Shown: piece by piece, positions 1 to 8,523 of the stretch
Numbering within the stretch: position 1 is the stretch's first letter
How the letters are laid out: each line of letters starts with the position of its first letter
Assembly: GCA_047973025.1 (NCBI GenBank)
Contig: JBKEBE010000059.1
Span: forward strand, 1 to 30,853
Reading direction: 5' to 3'
Length of the DNA: 30,853 nucleotides
Source: UPXZ01 sp047973025
GTDB lineage: Bacteria; Bacteroidota; Bacteroidia; Bacteroidales; Paludibacteraceae
Notes under the pieces: model-generated
What the model saw: only the letters and a program-made list of their open reading frames with translations
The model's database searches: none
What the model was told of the DNA's origin: nothing
Position numbers and translations under genes: made by a program

Positions 1-2364
1 GACATTAACTTTACCGCGGACGGGTATCTTTTGGCTTGTAATAAAGATACGGTTTCACTTCCTGAAAGTAAAGGAAGATACTTCAAAGTTTATACATGGG
101 ACGATGACGATGCCACGCCAAGCCTGCTTTTCCAAACGCAATACCAGGGCAACTGGTCAAACGGAATAGTAGGAGAAACGTTCGCCGTAAGTGGTTCCCG
201 GTGGAAACACACGATGTATATTCCGTCTGTAACGACAGGCTCTTCAAAAAAAATACGTGTCATGGGTTTACTGTACGAAGATGAACAGCAACTCGGATAT
301 AAATATATGATAGATGACGCTTACACAGAAGCCAACTGGGGTGAAAAATTCAAATTTACGATTTCGCCAACCGGCACCGATCATATTTTTATCGACGGCG
401 ATAAAATCCTTCCGGCAGAATACCAATTTGATTGGGCAAAACCGGATCGAGATCCACTCGTATTGAAAGCCAACTTCGAAGAGAAATCCGGCTACGCGTT
501 GAAGCCGATTGCCAGTGGAAGCAATTATTTCAGAAATGCCGGCGGAGTTTTCATGGCTGCACCAAATAGTGATACCGGTGGTTCTTCAGTTGGGGTTGTG
601 CTCTTTGATATTTCGAACGGATTAAACAACGCGAAGAAAGTTTCTGCATTTATGCCGGAAGCCGGTCTCGGGACAACTCCTGCTCCATACATGTTCGCCA
701 CAGGTTTTGCTTCGGGGTATGACCTTACGCTGATTGCCTTAGCCGACAAAGAAGGGGCGCAACGCTTTGCTACTCTCGCTTCTGCTTCCAATGCCAACGT
801 GTACGCTTCGGAATTAGCCGCAGAAAAAACGGATGTCGGATATACGCTTCATTTTACGTTAAATGATAATACTCAAAGCGTAAAAGTTGATGTGTTAAAC
901 GGTACGGAAGTTGTAAAAACAGTGGAATTAGGCGCGATGAACAAAGGAGTACACGCTGTAGATATTAATTTGGACGGAATAAGCCAAGGTGTGTATCAAT
1001 GGGCTGTAACCGTATCTTCACAGTCAGTAGATAGACCGTACAAATTTACCGATAATAGTTTGCCACAACTTCAGTTCTATTCGCCAAGAGGCGTTGCGAT
1101 AGACAATTCGTTTGAAAGTCCCTACTTTGGACGGATATATGCGAGTGAATCTGCAGGTGGCAACGTTACAAACAGGACGACCCAAGACGGTGTCTATGTT
1201 CTAAATGCCGCTTTAAAAGACACCACGAATCAAGGCGCGAACGCTTACCACGGGAACGTAACTTGGGGAGCCGGTTCAAGCCCGATGCGCTTAGCTGTAG
1301 CTCCTGACGGAAAAGTCTATGTTACCGACTGGAGTGATTCACATTCCGGTATCTGGGTAATGGATCCAAGCAACCCAAATAGCGACTTTACAACTGTTTT
1401 CGGAGGTACCAGAGCAAGTAGCGGACTCGTAAGCGACAATGGAGTAAACATACACGGGTCGATATCTCATGCTTGGGTTACCGGAACCGGAGAAGAAACG
1501 AAACTGTTTACTTTTGATGAAGATTACACGGACGCTTCAGCTACAAGTAAGGGCAACCTACTTCAATATAATATTGGGGACTTGTCATCACCATGGAATG
1601 TTGCGCCGAGTGCTGTCGTTTATAATGACGCGGTAAATGGCAATCTTCAACAGAACATGAATTCGTGTATTGCTCCGGATGCACGCGGCGGATGGTGGAT
1701 ATCGCAATACCGAGCTACCGATGCCGAAGCGATACCGTCACTCATCCACGTGAATACGCTTGGAGTGGTTGATTTTAATTCGGGAAAAACACCTACATTA
1801 ATCGGAAACTCGTTTACCGGTGGCATGGCAGTAACTGAAGATGGTTTAAGAATCGCCATGGGAAGCAACAACGAAGCCAAAATTTTCGATGTTACCTATT
1901 CTACCGAAGGAATACCGTCTCTCACAATGAAATATTCTATAAAACCTGCTATGGGACAGCATTCTGCCGGTTTGGCATTTGATAAAGCCGGAAATGTTTA
2001 CGTGATTTCCAATTCATCCGAACGATTAGGAGCCTGGGCATTACCTAAAGCAGACAATACATTCACTACTCCGGCATCTTCTGTGCAAACAATTACCGTA
2101 ACTTCAACAAACGTTGGGGATGTTAGTTTGCAAGAATCAATATCCGTATATCCAAATCCGGTGCGGAATTTTGTTAAAGTCAAATCTGAAAAATCCGACT
2201 TAGAATCCCTACGGATTTATGATATAAACGGAAGATTATTGATAGAAGAAAAGATGGAAGGGCTTGAAACGGAAGTAAACGTATCAAATCTAAATTCAGG
2301 GACATATATCCTTCGAATTAAGACAGGTAAAGGTGTTGAAAACAGACGAATTGTAAAGAAATAA
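1..2364 (+). CDS. T9SS-sorted secreted protein, 5'-truncated by window edge
   Basis: The frame is open from the first base (codon 1 = GAC), so the N-terminus and signal peptide lie outside the window; 787 residues are visible. The N-terminal two thirds is aromatic- and Gly-rich beta-type sequence. The middle section (about residues 360-700) has recurring units such as AVAPDGKVYVTDW and AFDKAGNVYVIS, resembling NHL/beta-propeller strands. The last ~75 residues hold a T9SS type A sorting domain: SVYPNPVRNFVKV, then LRIYDINGRLL, then SGTYILRI, ending in a basic RRIVKK tail. Family knowledge says such domains are cleaved as cargo crosses the outer membrane and the product is released or anchored to LPS. 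Substrate or function is not evident; adhesion or polymer binding is only a guess. porX and a porW-like gene lie in the same window. A strong terminator follows directly. Confidence 0.88.
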   Translation, partial: DINFTADGYLLACNKDTVSLPESKGRYFKVYTWDDDDATPSLLFQTQYQGNWSNGIVGETFAVSGSRWKHTMYIPSVTTGSSKKIRVMGLLYEDEQQLGYKYMIDDAYTEANWGEKFKFTISPTGTDHIFIDGDKILPAEYQFDWAKPDRDPLVLKANFEEKSGYALKPIASGSNYFRNAGGVFMAAPNSDTGGSSVGVVLFDISNGLNNAKKVSAFMPEAGLGTTPAPYMFATGFASGYDLTLIALADKEGAQRFATLASASNANVYASELAAEKTDVGYTLHFTLNDNTQSVKVDVLNGTEVVKTVELGAMNKGVHAVDINLDGISQGVYQWAVTVSSQSVDRPYKFTDNSLPQLQFYSPRGVAIDNSFESPYFGRIYASESAGGNVTNRTTQDGVYVLNAALKDTTNQGANAYHGNVTWGAGSSPMRLAVAPDGKVYVTDWSDSHSGIWVMDPSNPNSDFTTVFGGTRASSGLVSDNGVNIHGSISHAWVTGTGEETKLFTFDEDYTDASATSKGNLLQYNIGDLSSPWNVAPSAVVYNDAVNGNLQQNMNSCIAPDARGGWWISQYRATDAEAIPSLIHVNTLGVVDFNSGKTPTLIGNSFTGGMAVTEDGLRIAMGSNNEAKIFDVTYSTEGIPSLTMKYSIKPAMGQHSAGLAFDKAGNVYVISNSSERLGAWALPKADNTFTTPASSVQTITVTSTNVGDVSLQESISVYPNPVRNFVKVKSEKSDLESLRIYDINGRLLIEEKMEGLETEVNVSNLNSGTYILRIKTGKGVENRRIVKK

Positions 2365-2386
2365 CTTACAATAACAACTCAATGGG

Positions 2387-2425
2387 CAAAGGAGCATAAT
2401 TTTATAATCTGCTCCTTTGTTTTGT
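2387..2425 (+). terminator. Rho-independent terminator after the T9SS cargo gene
   Basis: A perfect 10-bp inverted repeat, CAAAGGAGCA and TGCTCCTTTG, is separated by a 13-nt AT-rich loop and followed by TTTTG. It begins 22 nt after the stop codon of the cargo gene, as expected for an intrinsic terminator. Confidence 0.85.
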
Positions 2426-2480
2426 CAATTGGATATATGATTTGTTTTTTGAGCGATGGTTAATTTACAAAATGCCTCGT

Positions 2481-2496
2481 TTCAAAACGTTTTGAA
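2481..2496. promoter_or_regulatory. 16-bp perfect palindrome (possible operator)
   Basis: TTCAAAACGTTTTGAA reads identically on both strands. It lies in the 254-bp gap between two convergent genes, which is an unusual place for an operator, and no promoter is evident beside it. Function unknown. Confidence 0.25.
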
Positions 2497-2618
2497 TATG
2501 ACATGTATTGTGTTTTCAAAATCATCTTGCAACCATTTTTTCGGTTTGAAACGAACTAAAAACGAATTTGTAAAGTGCGACTATCTAATTGTCTCGCCTC
2601 GATGAAGGCGAAGGAATA

Positions 2619-4070
2619 TCATATCCGTTTTTCTTTTCTCGCCATACTATTCTTTCGACTATAGGAAAAGTAAATTACAAATCCGATTGCCATCCAGCCA
2701 AGAAGTCTTATCCAAGTGTCAAGCGGAAGCGAAAACATCTGTACCAAACAAACGACCGCGCCCAAAATAGGCACAAAGGGTACCCAAGGTGTACGAAAAG
2801 CTCTTGGTTGATTCGGCTCGGTTTTTCGAAGGATAATAATCCCCAGGCTAACAATCACAAAAGCCAACAAAGTGCCTATGGACACCATTTCCCCTAGTAA
2901 TCCAATAGGGAACAATCCGGCAAAAAGTGCCGCGAATGCCCCGGTTACAATACTTGTGATGTATGGTGTCCGGTACTTAGGATGAGTTTTGCTAAAGCTT
3001 TTCCAGATCAATCCGTCTTTTGCCATGGTATAAAAAATGCGACTCTGCCCCAGCAAAAGTACCATTACTACAGAGCTTAATCCCGCGATTGCGCCAATAT
3101 TAATGATCGGCTTCAACCAATTGAGACTTTCCCCCGCCACGTCAATTGCAATTGCAATAGGAGCAGCCACATTAAGTTTCGTGTAATGTGCCATTCCGGT
3201 CATTACCAAACTTACGCCGACGTAAAGTATGGTACAAATTACCAGCGACCACAAGATACCTCTGGGTACGTCTCTCTTTGGGTTTATAGCTTCTTGCGCG
3301 GTAGTGCTTACCGCGTCAAAACCGATATAGGAAAAAAAGACTACCGCGGCGCCGGTCAAAATCCCGGAAAATCCGAAGTGTCCGAATTTACCGGTATTCT
3401 CCGGTACGAATGGAATCCAGTTTTCTACCTGAATATGAGAAATGCCAAATCCGATAAACAAGAGGATGACGGCTACTTTTACAATTACAATAATATTGTT
3501 GAATTTGGCACTTTCCTTTATACCCACGACTAACAATGTAGTCATCAACACCACGATAAAGACCGCCGGAAAGTTTATTATTGCACCCGTAGCAGTCCAT
3601 TGACCATGCTCGAATACAAAAGGGCTTTGGCTGATGGAAGCCGGCAGATGCCATCCTAAATCAGCCAAAAAATTAGTAACATAGCCCGACCAACCAACTG
3701 CCACAGTAGCCGATCCAAAAAGATATTCCAAGATTAAATCCCATCCAATAATCCACGCGACAAATTCGCCCATCGTTGCGTATCCGTAGGTGTACGCGCT
3801 TCCTGAAATTGGAATCATGGAGGCAAATTCCGCATAGCAAAGCCCTGCCAAAAGGCATCCCAAAGCAGAAACGACAAACGAAATAGAGATAGCCGGTCCG
3901 GCATGATTGGCGGCTGCCGTACCAGTCAGCACGAAAATACCGGCGCCAATAATACATCCAATTCCTAAAAGTGTGATATTGAGCGCACTCAAATGCCTTC
4001 GCAACGGGTTTTCCTGAATACTTGTTTCGATTTGAGAGAAGCTTTTACGGACAAATAAATCTTCGAACAT
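2619..4070 (-). CDS. APC-superfamily amino acid permease (cationic amino acid transporter-like)
   Basis: A 483-residue, strongly hydrophobic protein with about 12 predicted membrane spans, acting in the inner membrane. After a short polar N-terminus the first span carries the signature GIGCIIGAGIFVLTG (about residues 36-50), the APC-family substrate-binding loop. ISGSAYTYGYATMGEF follows at about 108-123, and FSYIGFDAVSTTAQEA near residue 248 is typical of the CAT/YfnA subgroup. Family knowledge suggests proton-coupled uptake or exchange of amino acids; the substrate cannot be read from sequence. Length is normal for bacterial CAT-type permeases. It is on the same strand as the carboxyltransferase-like gene upstream, but a terminator at 4196-4230 separates them, so it is probably transcribed alone. 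ATG start. Confidence 0.93.
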   Translation of the reverse strand: MFEDLFVRKSFSQIETSIQENPLRRHLSALNITLLGIGCIIGAGIFVLTGTAAANHAGPAISISFVVSALGCLLAGLCYAEFASMIPISGSAYTYGYATMGEFVAWIIGWDLILEYLFGSATVAVGWSGYVTNFLADLGWHLPASISQSPFVFEHGQWTATGAIINFPAVFIVVLMTTLLVVGIKESAKFNNIIVIVKVAVILLFIGFGISHIQVENWIPFVPENTGKFGHFGFSGILTGAAVVFFSYIGFDAVSTTAQEAINPKRDVPRGILWSLVICTILYVGVSLVMTGMAHYTKLNVAAPIAIAIDVAGESLNWLKPIINIGAIAGLSSVVMVLLLGQSRIFYTMAKDGLIWKSFSKTHPKYRTPYITSIVTGAFAALFAGLFPIGLLGEMVSIGTLLAFVIVSLGIIILRKTEPNQPRAFRTPWVPFVPILGAVVCLVQMFSLPLDTWIRLLGWMAIGFVIYFSYSRKNSMARKEKRI

Positions 4071-4195
4071 GACGGTACTATGTGATTAAAATAAAACGAA
4101 ATTGTCTGATTTTATTTGATTTTGTTATTTTATTAATCGCAAAAATAATAATTTAATCTTTTCTCTGAAATTTTTTACCAATAAATATTTAAAAA

Positions 4196-4230
4196 TCAAA
4201 AAACAGAGTATTCCCAAAGAATACCCTGTT
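4196..4230 (-). terminator. Rho-independent terminator of the carboxyltransferase-like gene
   Basis: A stem of GTATTC/GAATAC extended by AACAG/CTGTT across one A-C mismatch. Read on the minus strand the stem is followed by a TTTTTT run. It starts 33 nt beyond the stop codon of the minus-strand gene that ends at 4264. Confidence 0.8.
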
Positions 4231-4263
4231 CCACCTGTTAAATGAATAGAATTTCAGACTCGA

Positions 4264-6033
4264 TTAATTTTTAATTGCTTCCCTTTCAATGTATGCCAAC
4301 GCTTCTCCTTTACGAACGATTTGACCCTGCTTCTTCTCAACGGCAATGATGTGTCCGTCGCAAAAACTGCCAACGGTCTCCACCCCGTAATTGGTTTGGA
4401 TGTTGCATACCCGATCAAATTCATGCAGTTGTTTTCCGTGCTCCGGTTCCATGGAAGTCTCTCCGAAAGCCAATTCCCAAATCACTCGCCCCGTGTAGGG
4501 AGAAACAATTGGTTCCGCGCTCGGATATTTCAGTAGCCGTAGATCAGGTGCGACTTCATTGCCATTCGAGTATTTTTCTTTGATTGCAGTCTCTAATTCC
4601 TTGTCGAAACGCTCTTTAGCTACTCCTGTCTTATAGTCGCGGTATTGTTTTTCGTGCATCGCGAACTCAAAGAGTTCTTCATCATCCGCTCCTCTTTCCC
4701 AGCCGTTTTCTTCCATTTCTTTGATAAAGCGGGGTAATTCATCGGGATAATTATCCTGTGGATTTCCTTCGAAAAACTGAAATCCATTCTTTTCAGCCAT
4801 CTCAATGATTTCGGGAGCTAATTTACCGGGTAGTTTTCCGGCTTTACCCAGAATCATATCCCACGAATTCTTGTCGATCACACTCCAACGAGGTTGTCCT
4901 TTGATTAAATACATCACATTCATCAGCGCAACATTTTTTACGTATTGACTGAAAGGCGTTACCAGGGGTGGATTGCCAAGTTTGGGCCAAATGTAGGCGA
5001 CTTCGTCAAAAAGCATTACCAGCAATTCGTCGGTGGTAAGTTCCGCTTTGTCGTTTTTTCGAAGGAAAGAATTAATATTCTCATGAACTCCTTTTAAGTC
5101 AGCCATCAGCGATCCCATCATGCCACCCGGAAGTCCGCAACCGACCAAAAGTGCTGTCATATGGCTGTTTCGCTCGTCAATGAAATAGCCCAAAAAATCA
5201 TCAATGAAGCTTTGTGTAAGTCTTCGAGCTTCCATGTACGCCTTCATGTTGATTTCGGGTACTTTAAATCCGGCATCTTTCAGCATCGCTTGAATCGTAA
5301 TTACGTCCGGATGTACCATACCCCAAGCAAGCGGTTCCATGGCAACATCCAGGTAATCTGCGCCCGCCTTAGCCACTTCGAGCATCGAAGCGACCGAAAA
5401 TCCCGGTCCGGAATGACCGTGATACTGTATGGGGATATTTGGATGACGGGTTTTAATCGCTTTCACTATTTTTCCGAGCATATCCGGTCGTCCTATTCCG
5501 GCCATGTCTTTCAGACAAATTTCATCAGCTCCTTCTGCAATCAGCTCTTCAGCCATATTGATGTAGTATTCGGCATTGTGTACTTCAGAGTAGGTAATAC
5601 ACATGGCGGCTTGCGCAATCATACCCGCTTCTTTGGCATATCGGATGGATGGAGCAATATTTCTTACGTCATTCAAACCACAAAATATGCGCGTTATATC
5701 TACTCCTTGCGCTTTCTTCACACGGTACATCAATCTGCGTACATCATCCGGCACCGGATTCATACGTAATCCGTTTAGTGCTCGATCGAGCATGTGCGTC
5801 CGGATACCCGCGTCATTAAAGAATGCGGTAAAACGGCGAACGGATGGATTGGGGTTTTCGCCGTATAGCAGGTTCACTTGCTCGGAAGCGCCTCCGTTCG
5901 TTTCTACACGGGCAAAACAACCCATTTCAATAATGGCGGGGGCAATTTTTTCTAACTGGTCAATACGTGGCACATATTTTCCGCTCGACTGCCACATGTC
6001 TCTATAGACCAGACTGAATTTAATTTCTCTCAT
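4264..6033 (-). CDS. Pyruvate carboxylase subunit B/oxaloacetate decarboxylase alpha-like protein with degenerate biotin-carrier domain
   Basis: 589 residues. Residues 1-300 form a DRE-TIM-like carboxyltransferase barrel. YRDMWQS (10-16) stands for the usual LRDAHQS and keeps Asp12 and Gln15. LNDVRN lies at 120-125. KDMAG (175-179) has the lysine that is carbamylated in relatives, and HGH (205-207) supplies the metal-binding histidines. In known carboxyltransferases a TSQP motif carries a catalytic Thr; here the equivalent stretch reads LAWGMVHP (235-242). A PYC_OADA-type region follows. The last ~83 residues look like a biotinyl/lipoyl fold (IVSPYTGRV near 509; VRKGEALAYIE near 573), but the expected EAMKM is replaced by IQTNYGVET, so no biotinyl lysine is visible. 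No carboxylase or pump subunit is adjacent. The fold call is firm; the reaction (oxaloacetate/pyruvate chemistry or something else) is uncertain. It has its own terminator. Confidence 0.85.
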   Translation of the reverse strand: MREIKFSLVYRDMWQSSGKYVPRIDQLEKIAPAIIEMGCFARVETNGGASEQVNLLYGENPNPSVRRFTAFFNDAGIRTHMLDRALNGLRMNPVPDDVRRLMYRVKKAQGVDITRIFCGLNDVRNIAPSIRYAKEAGMIAQAAMCITYSEVHNAEYYINMAEELIAEGADEICLKDMAGIGRPDMLGKIVKAIKTRHPNIPIQYHGHSGPGFSVASMLEVAKAGADYLDVAMEPLAWGMVHPDVITIQAMLKDAGFKVPEINMKAYMEARRLTQSFIDDFLGYFIDERNSHMTALLVGCGLPGGMMGSLMADLKGVHENINSFLRKNDKAELTTDELLVMLFDEVAYIWPKLGNPPLVTPFSQYVKNVALMNVMYLIKGQPRWSVIDKNSWDMILGKAGKLPGKLAPEIIEMAEKNGFQFFEGNPQDNYPDELPRFIKEMEENGWERGADDEELFEFAMHEKQYRDYKTGVAKERFDKELETAIKEKYSNGNEVAPDLRLLKYPSAEPIVSPYTGRVIWELAFGETSMEPEHGKQLHEFDRVCNIQTNYGVETVGSFCDGHIIAVEKKQGQIVRKGEALAYIEREAIKN

Positions 6034-6144
6034 TGTTTTCAGAAAAAATAGTTACTTATTTATGAAAAAATAATTAGAAAAGTGATAATCTGTAAGCTTT
6101 ATTAGAAAATTACCAAATTGCTTTTTTCAGCATATTTGACGACA

Positions 6145-6176
6145 CAAAGGTGAGAAGTTTTTTTCATATCTCCAAG
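6145..6176 (-). promoter_or_regulatory. Candidate promoter for the carboxyltransferase-like gene
   Basis: Read on the minus strand this is CTTG, 20 nt, CACCTTTG, each element one mismatch from the Bacteroidota consensus TTTG-N19/21-TAnnTTTG. It would give a leader of roughly 100 nt. The 26-bp palindrome lies just upstream of the -33 element, which fits a regulated promoter, but the match is imperfect. Confidence 0.35.
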
Positions 6177-6178
6177 AA

Positions 6179-6204
6179 TAATTAAAGAAATATTTCTTTA
6201 ATTA
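6179..6204. promoter_or_regulatory. 26-bp perfect palindrome, probable protein-binding site
   Basis: The half-site TAATTAAAGAAAT is followed without spacer by its exact reverse complement. With no loop it suits a dimeric DNA-binding protein better than an RNA hairpin, and no T-run follows. It lies about 145 bp upstream of the carboxyltransferase-like start codon, next to the candidate -33 element. Regulator unknown. Confidence 0.5.
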
Positions 6205-6560
6205 GCGTGTGGTGTGATACTGCTATTTACAAATTGAAAGTTGTGCAAAACATGTACTCGTTTTGAAAGAATACGTAACACGAAGAATACCTGTCAGCCT
6301 GATGTTTTGGAACTACTCAGCTTCATCAAATCGAGCTAATGGTGTACACTTTGTATATTTGCGAGTAATAAATGCAGGGCAAGTAGCATATCTGTCGCTC
6401 TTCAGATTAGATAGATACAGCATCTCAGTCCTCATCGTTTGTATCGTGGAGTTGGTTGTTTGTTTTCTGAACGAAGATAAAATGGTGTATTGCAAACATA
6501 GAGCTACTTACCCGTCTTTCGCAATGGAAGAAGATTATAGGTACCCCCCGTTTATAATTC
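6205..6560. other. Unassigned intergenic stretch between porX and the carboxyltransferase-like gene
   Basis: About 350 bp without a supported gene. A 109-codon plus-strand frame (6263-6592) and a 60-codon minus-strand frame (6313-6495) exist, but neither resembles a known family. The longer one runs 32 nt into the 3' end of porX on the other strand. No clear terminator for porX is visible apart from a G/C-rich GTACCCCCCG patch near 6541. Confidence 0.4.
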
Positions 6561-8108
6561 CTATTTCGGCTCCATGGTTGCAATCGGGATAATCATCTCT
6601 TCGAGTGAAATGCCGCCGTGTTGGAACGTGTTTTTGTAGTAGTTGACGTAATAGTTGAAATTGTTTGGATAGGCGAAAAAATCATCGTTTCCCGCGAAAA
6701 CATAAGCAGAACTAATGTTGGGACTCGGCAATCCGGCTTTTTCCGGTTGCAAGATTTCAAAAACTTCCTTTTTGTTGTAGCTCAGGTTCTTACCTACCTT
6801 GTAACGCAGGTTGGTGTTAACGCTCTTGTCGCCGATTACTTTTATGGCATTATTCACTTGGATGGTGCCGTGGTCTGTCGTAACGATTACTTTGTAACCC
6901 CGTAGTGCAATGGCTTTGAATAAATCATGTGTTGCCGAGTGGCGAAACCACGAAAGGGTCAACGAGCGGTAGGCTTTTTCGTCGTTGGCGAGCTCTCGCA
7001 TCATTTTGCTCTCCGTGCGGGCGTGAGAGAGCATATCGATAAAGTTTAACACGACTACATTTAAGTTGTTGTTGTCCATTTTCGGTATTTGGTCAATCAC
7101 TTTCTGACAATAACTGTTTTCAAACACTTTGTTGAACGAAAACGTGTATTTCTTCCGAAAGCGGTCAATTTGGGTCTGTAGCAGTGCTTCTTCGTGGATG
7201 TTTTTGCCTTCTTCATCGTCTTCTTCCACCCAAAGATCGGGAAACATTTGCCGGATTTGCTCGGGCATCAGTCCGGAGAATATCGCGTTTCTGGCATATT
7301 GCGTAGCCGTAGGTAGAATGCTACAATAGGTTTCTTCTTCGGTAAATGTAAAAAATTCGCTCAGCATTTCGCGGATAACGAGCCATTGGTCATAACGGAA
7401 ATTATCCACTACTACCAAAAAGACCTTTTCATCTTCATCTAAAAGCGGAAAAACTTTATTTTTGATAAGTTCGGGACTAAGCATCGGACGATTTTCGGAA
7501 CTTGCCATCCAACCCATGTAATTTTTTTTGATGAATTTGTTGAAGGCACTGTTTGCTTCATCTTTTTGCATACGAAGCATTTCGTCCATGTTGTTGTCCG
7601 TGTCGGCTAGTTCCAATTCCCAGAAAACCAATTTTTTATAGACTTCGACCCAATCGTTCCACGTCATACTGTCAGAAATTTGCATACCGATATTCCGAAA
7701 TTCTTGCTGGTAAGCGCTGGTGGCGTGTTCGGTTACGATTTCTTTTTTGTGGATATTTTTTTTCAGCGTAAGCAGAATTTGGCTCGGATTAACCGGCTTG
7801 GTCAGGTAGTCGGCTATTTTATTCCCGATAGCCATATTCATGATGTCTTCTTCTTCGCTTTTGGTTATCATTACCAGCGGGACATTCGGGTCGATACCTT
7901 TTATCTGCGTGAGTGTCTCCAAACCGCTCAATCCCGGCATATTCTCATCCAAAAAGATGATGTCAAAACTCTCTTTTTGTACCAGATCTATCGCGTCTTT
8001 TCCGTTGGTAACGGTAGATACATCGTATCCTTTCTCTTCCAGAAATATCACGTAGGGACGAAGTAAATCCATCTCGTCATCAGCCCAAAGTATATGGTCT
8101 TTCTTCAT
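6561..8108 (-). CDS. porX: T9SS response regulator PorX (receiver + PglZ domain)
   Basis: 515 residues. Residues 1-120 are a CheY-like receiver: acidic pair Asp10/Asp11, phospho-acceptor Asp54 in IIFLDENMPG, Thr82 and Lys104 (YLTKP). A helical linker follows. From about residue 205 there is a PglZ (alkaline-phosphatase-fold) domain: VVVDNFRYDQW with Asp235, PTATQYARN at 266-274 holding the candidate nucleophilic Thr, and VTTDHGTIQV with metal-ligand Asp/His. This architecture and length match PorX, which with the sensor PorY and an ECF sigma factor controls T9SS genes in Porphyromonas; its PglZ domain is a zinc-dependent phosphodiesterase. It starts 8 nt after the DUF2200 stop, so it is almost certainly translated from the same transcript. 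No histidine kinase is in the window, as expected for this usually orphan regulator. Confidence 0.93.
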   Translation of the reverse strand: MKKDHILWADDEMDLLRPYVIFLEEKGYDVSTVTNGKDAIDLVQKESFDIIFLDENMPGLSGLETLTQIKGIDPNVPLVMITKSEEEDIMNMAIGNKIADYLTKPVNPSQILLTLKKNIHKKEIVTEHATSAYQQEFRNIGMQISDSMTWNDWVEVYKKLVFWELELADTDNNMDEMLRMQKDEANSAFNKFIKKNYMGWMASSENRPMLSPELIKNKVFPLLDEDEKVFLVVVDNFRYDQWLVIREMLSEFFTFTEEETYCSILPTATQYARNAIFSGLMPEQIRQMFPDLWVEEDDEEGKNIHEEALLQTQIDRFRKKYTFSFNKVFENSYCQKVIDQIPKMDNNNLNVVVLNFIDMLSHARTESKMMRELANDEKAYRSLTLSWFRHSATHDLFKAIALRGYKVIVTTDHGTIQVNNAIKVIGDKSVNTNLRYKVGKNLSYNKKEVFEILQPEKAGLPSPNISSAYVFAGNDDFFAYPNNFNYYVNYYKNTFQHGGISLEEMIIPIATMEPK

Positions 8109-8116
8109 ATTGTTAT

Positions 8117-8467
8117 TTATTGTCTTAAAATTTTTTCTAGGGATTTCCCTTTCGCCAATTCGTCCACGAGCTTATCGAGATAGCGGATTTGTTGCATCAA
8201 GGGGTCTTCAATGTCTTCTACGCGGTATCCACAGATTACGTCGGTAATTTTTCGCGCGTTGGGGTTGATGATTGGTGCTTCTCCAAAGAATGTTTCAAAA
8301 TCGACGTTGTTATTCAATTGTATTTGGAATGTAGGTTTGTCATACCCTGTCAGCCAGCTGATTATCTTGTCCACTTCGGCTTGAGTTCGCCCTTTCTTTT
8401 CCGCTTTTTGCACGTAAAACGGATACACATTGGCAAATGGCGTAGTAAATATCTTGGGTCTCGTCAT
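8117..8467 (-). CDS. DUF2200 family protein
   Basis: 116 residues, soluble, no signal peptide or membrane span. The N-terminal TTPFANVYPFYVQKAEKKGR and the following EVDKIISWLTGYD are the hallmark of the DUF2200 family, small cytoplasmic proteins of unknown function found in many bacteria. The C-terminal half is helical and charged (IRYLDKLVDELAKGKSLEKIL). It lies between the PorW/SprE-like gene (gap 56 nt) and porX (gap 8 nt) on the same strand, so co-transcription is likely. Whether it has any role in secretion is inference from position alone. The length is usual for the family and the ATG start agrees with the conserved N-terminus. Confidence 0.88.
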   Translation of the reverse strand: MTRPKIFTTPFANVYPFYVQKAEKKGRTQAEVDKIISWLTGYDKPTFQIQLNNNVDFETFFGEAPIINPNARKITDVICGYRVEDIEDPLMQQIRYLDKLVDELAKGKSLEKILRQ

Positions 8468-8523
8468 GCTTTTATTTATTAAAGTCGGTATCGTTTTCAG
8501 ATCGTTTACAAACCTTCGATTCT

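Noticed and set aside
2594..2611. TCGCCT/AGGCGA hairpin near the permease 3' end
   Set aside because: No T-run follows on the minus strand, so it is not convincing as a terminator.
6263..6592. 109-codon plus-strand frame
   Set aside because: No family resemblance, overlaps the porX end by 32 nt antisense, and lacks a promoter; likely chance.
6561..8108. PglZ domain as part of a phage defence (BREX/Pgl) system
   Set aside because: The receiver-PglZ fusion and length are those of PorX; no BREX genes (methylase, BrxC/L) are in the window.
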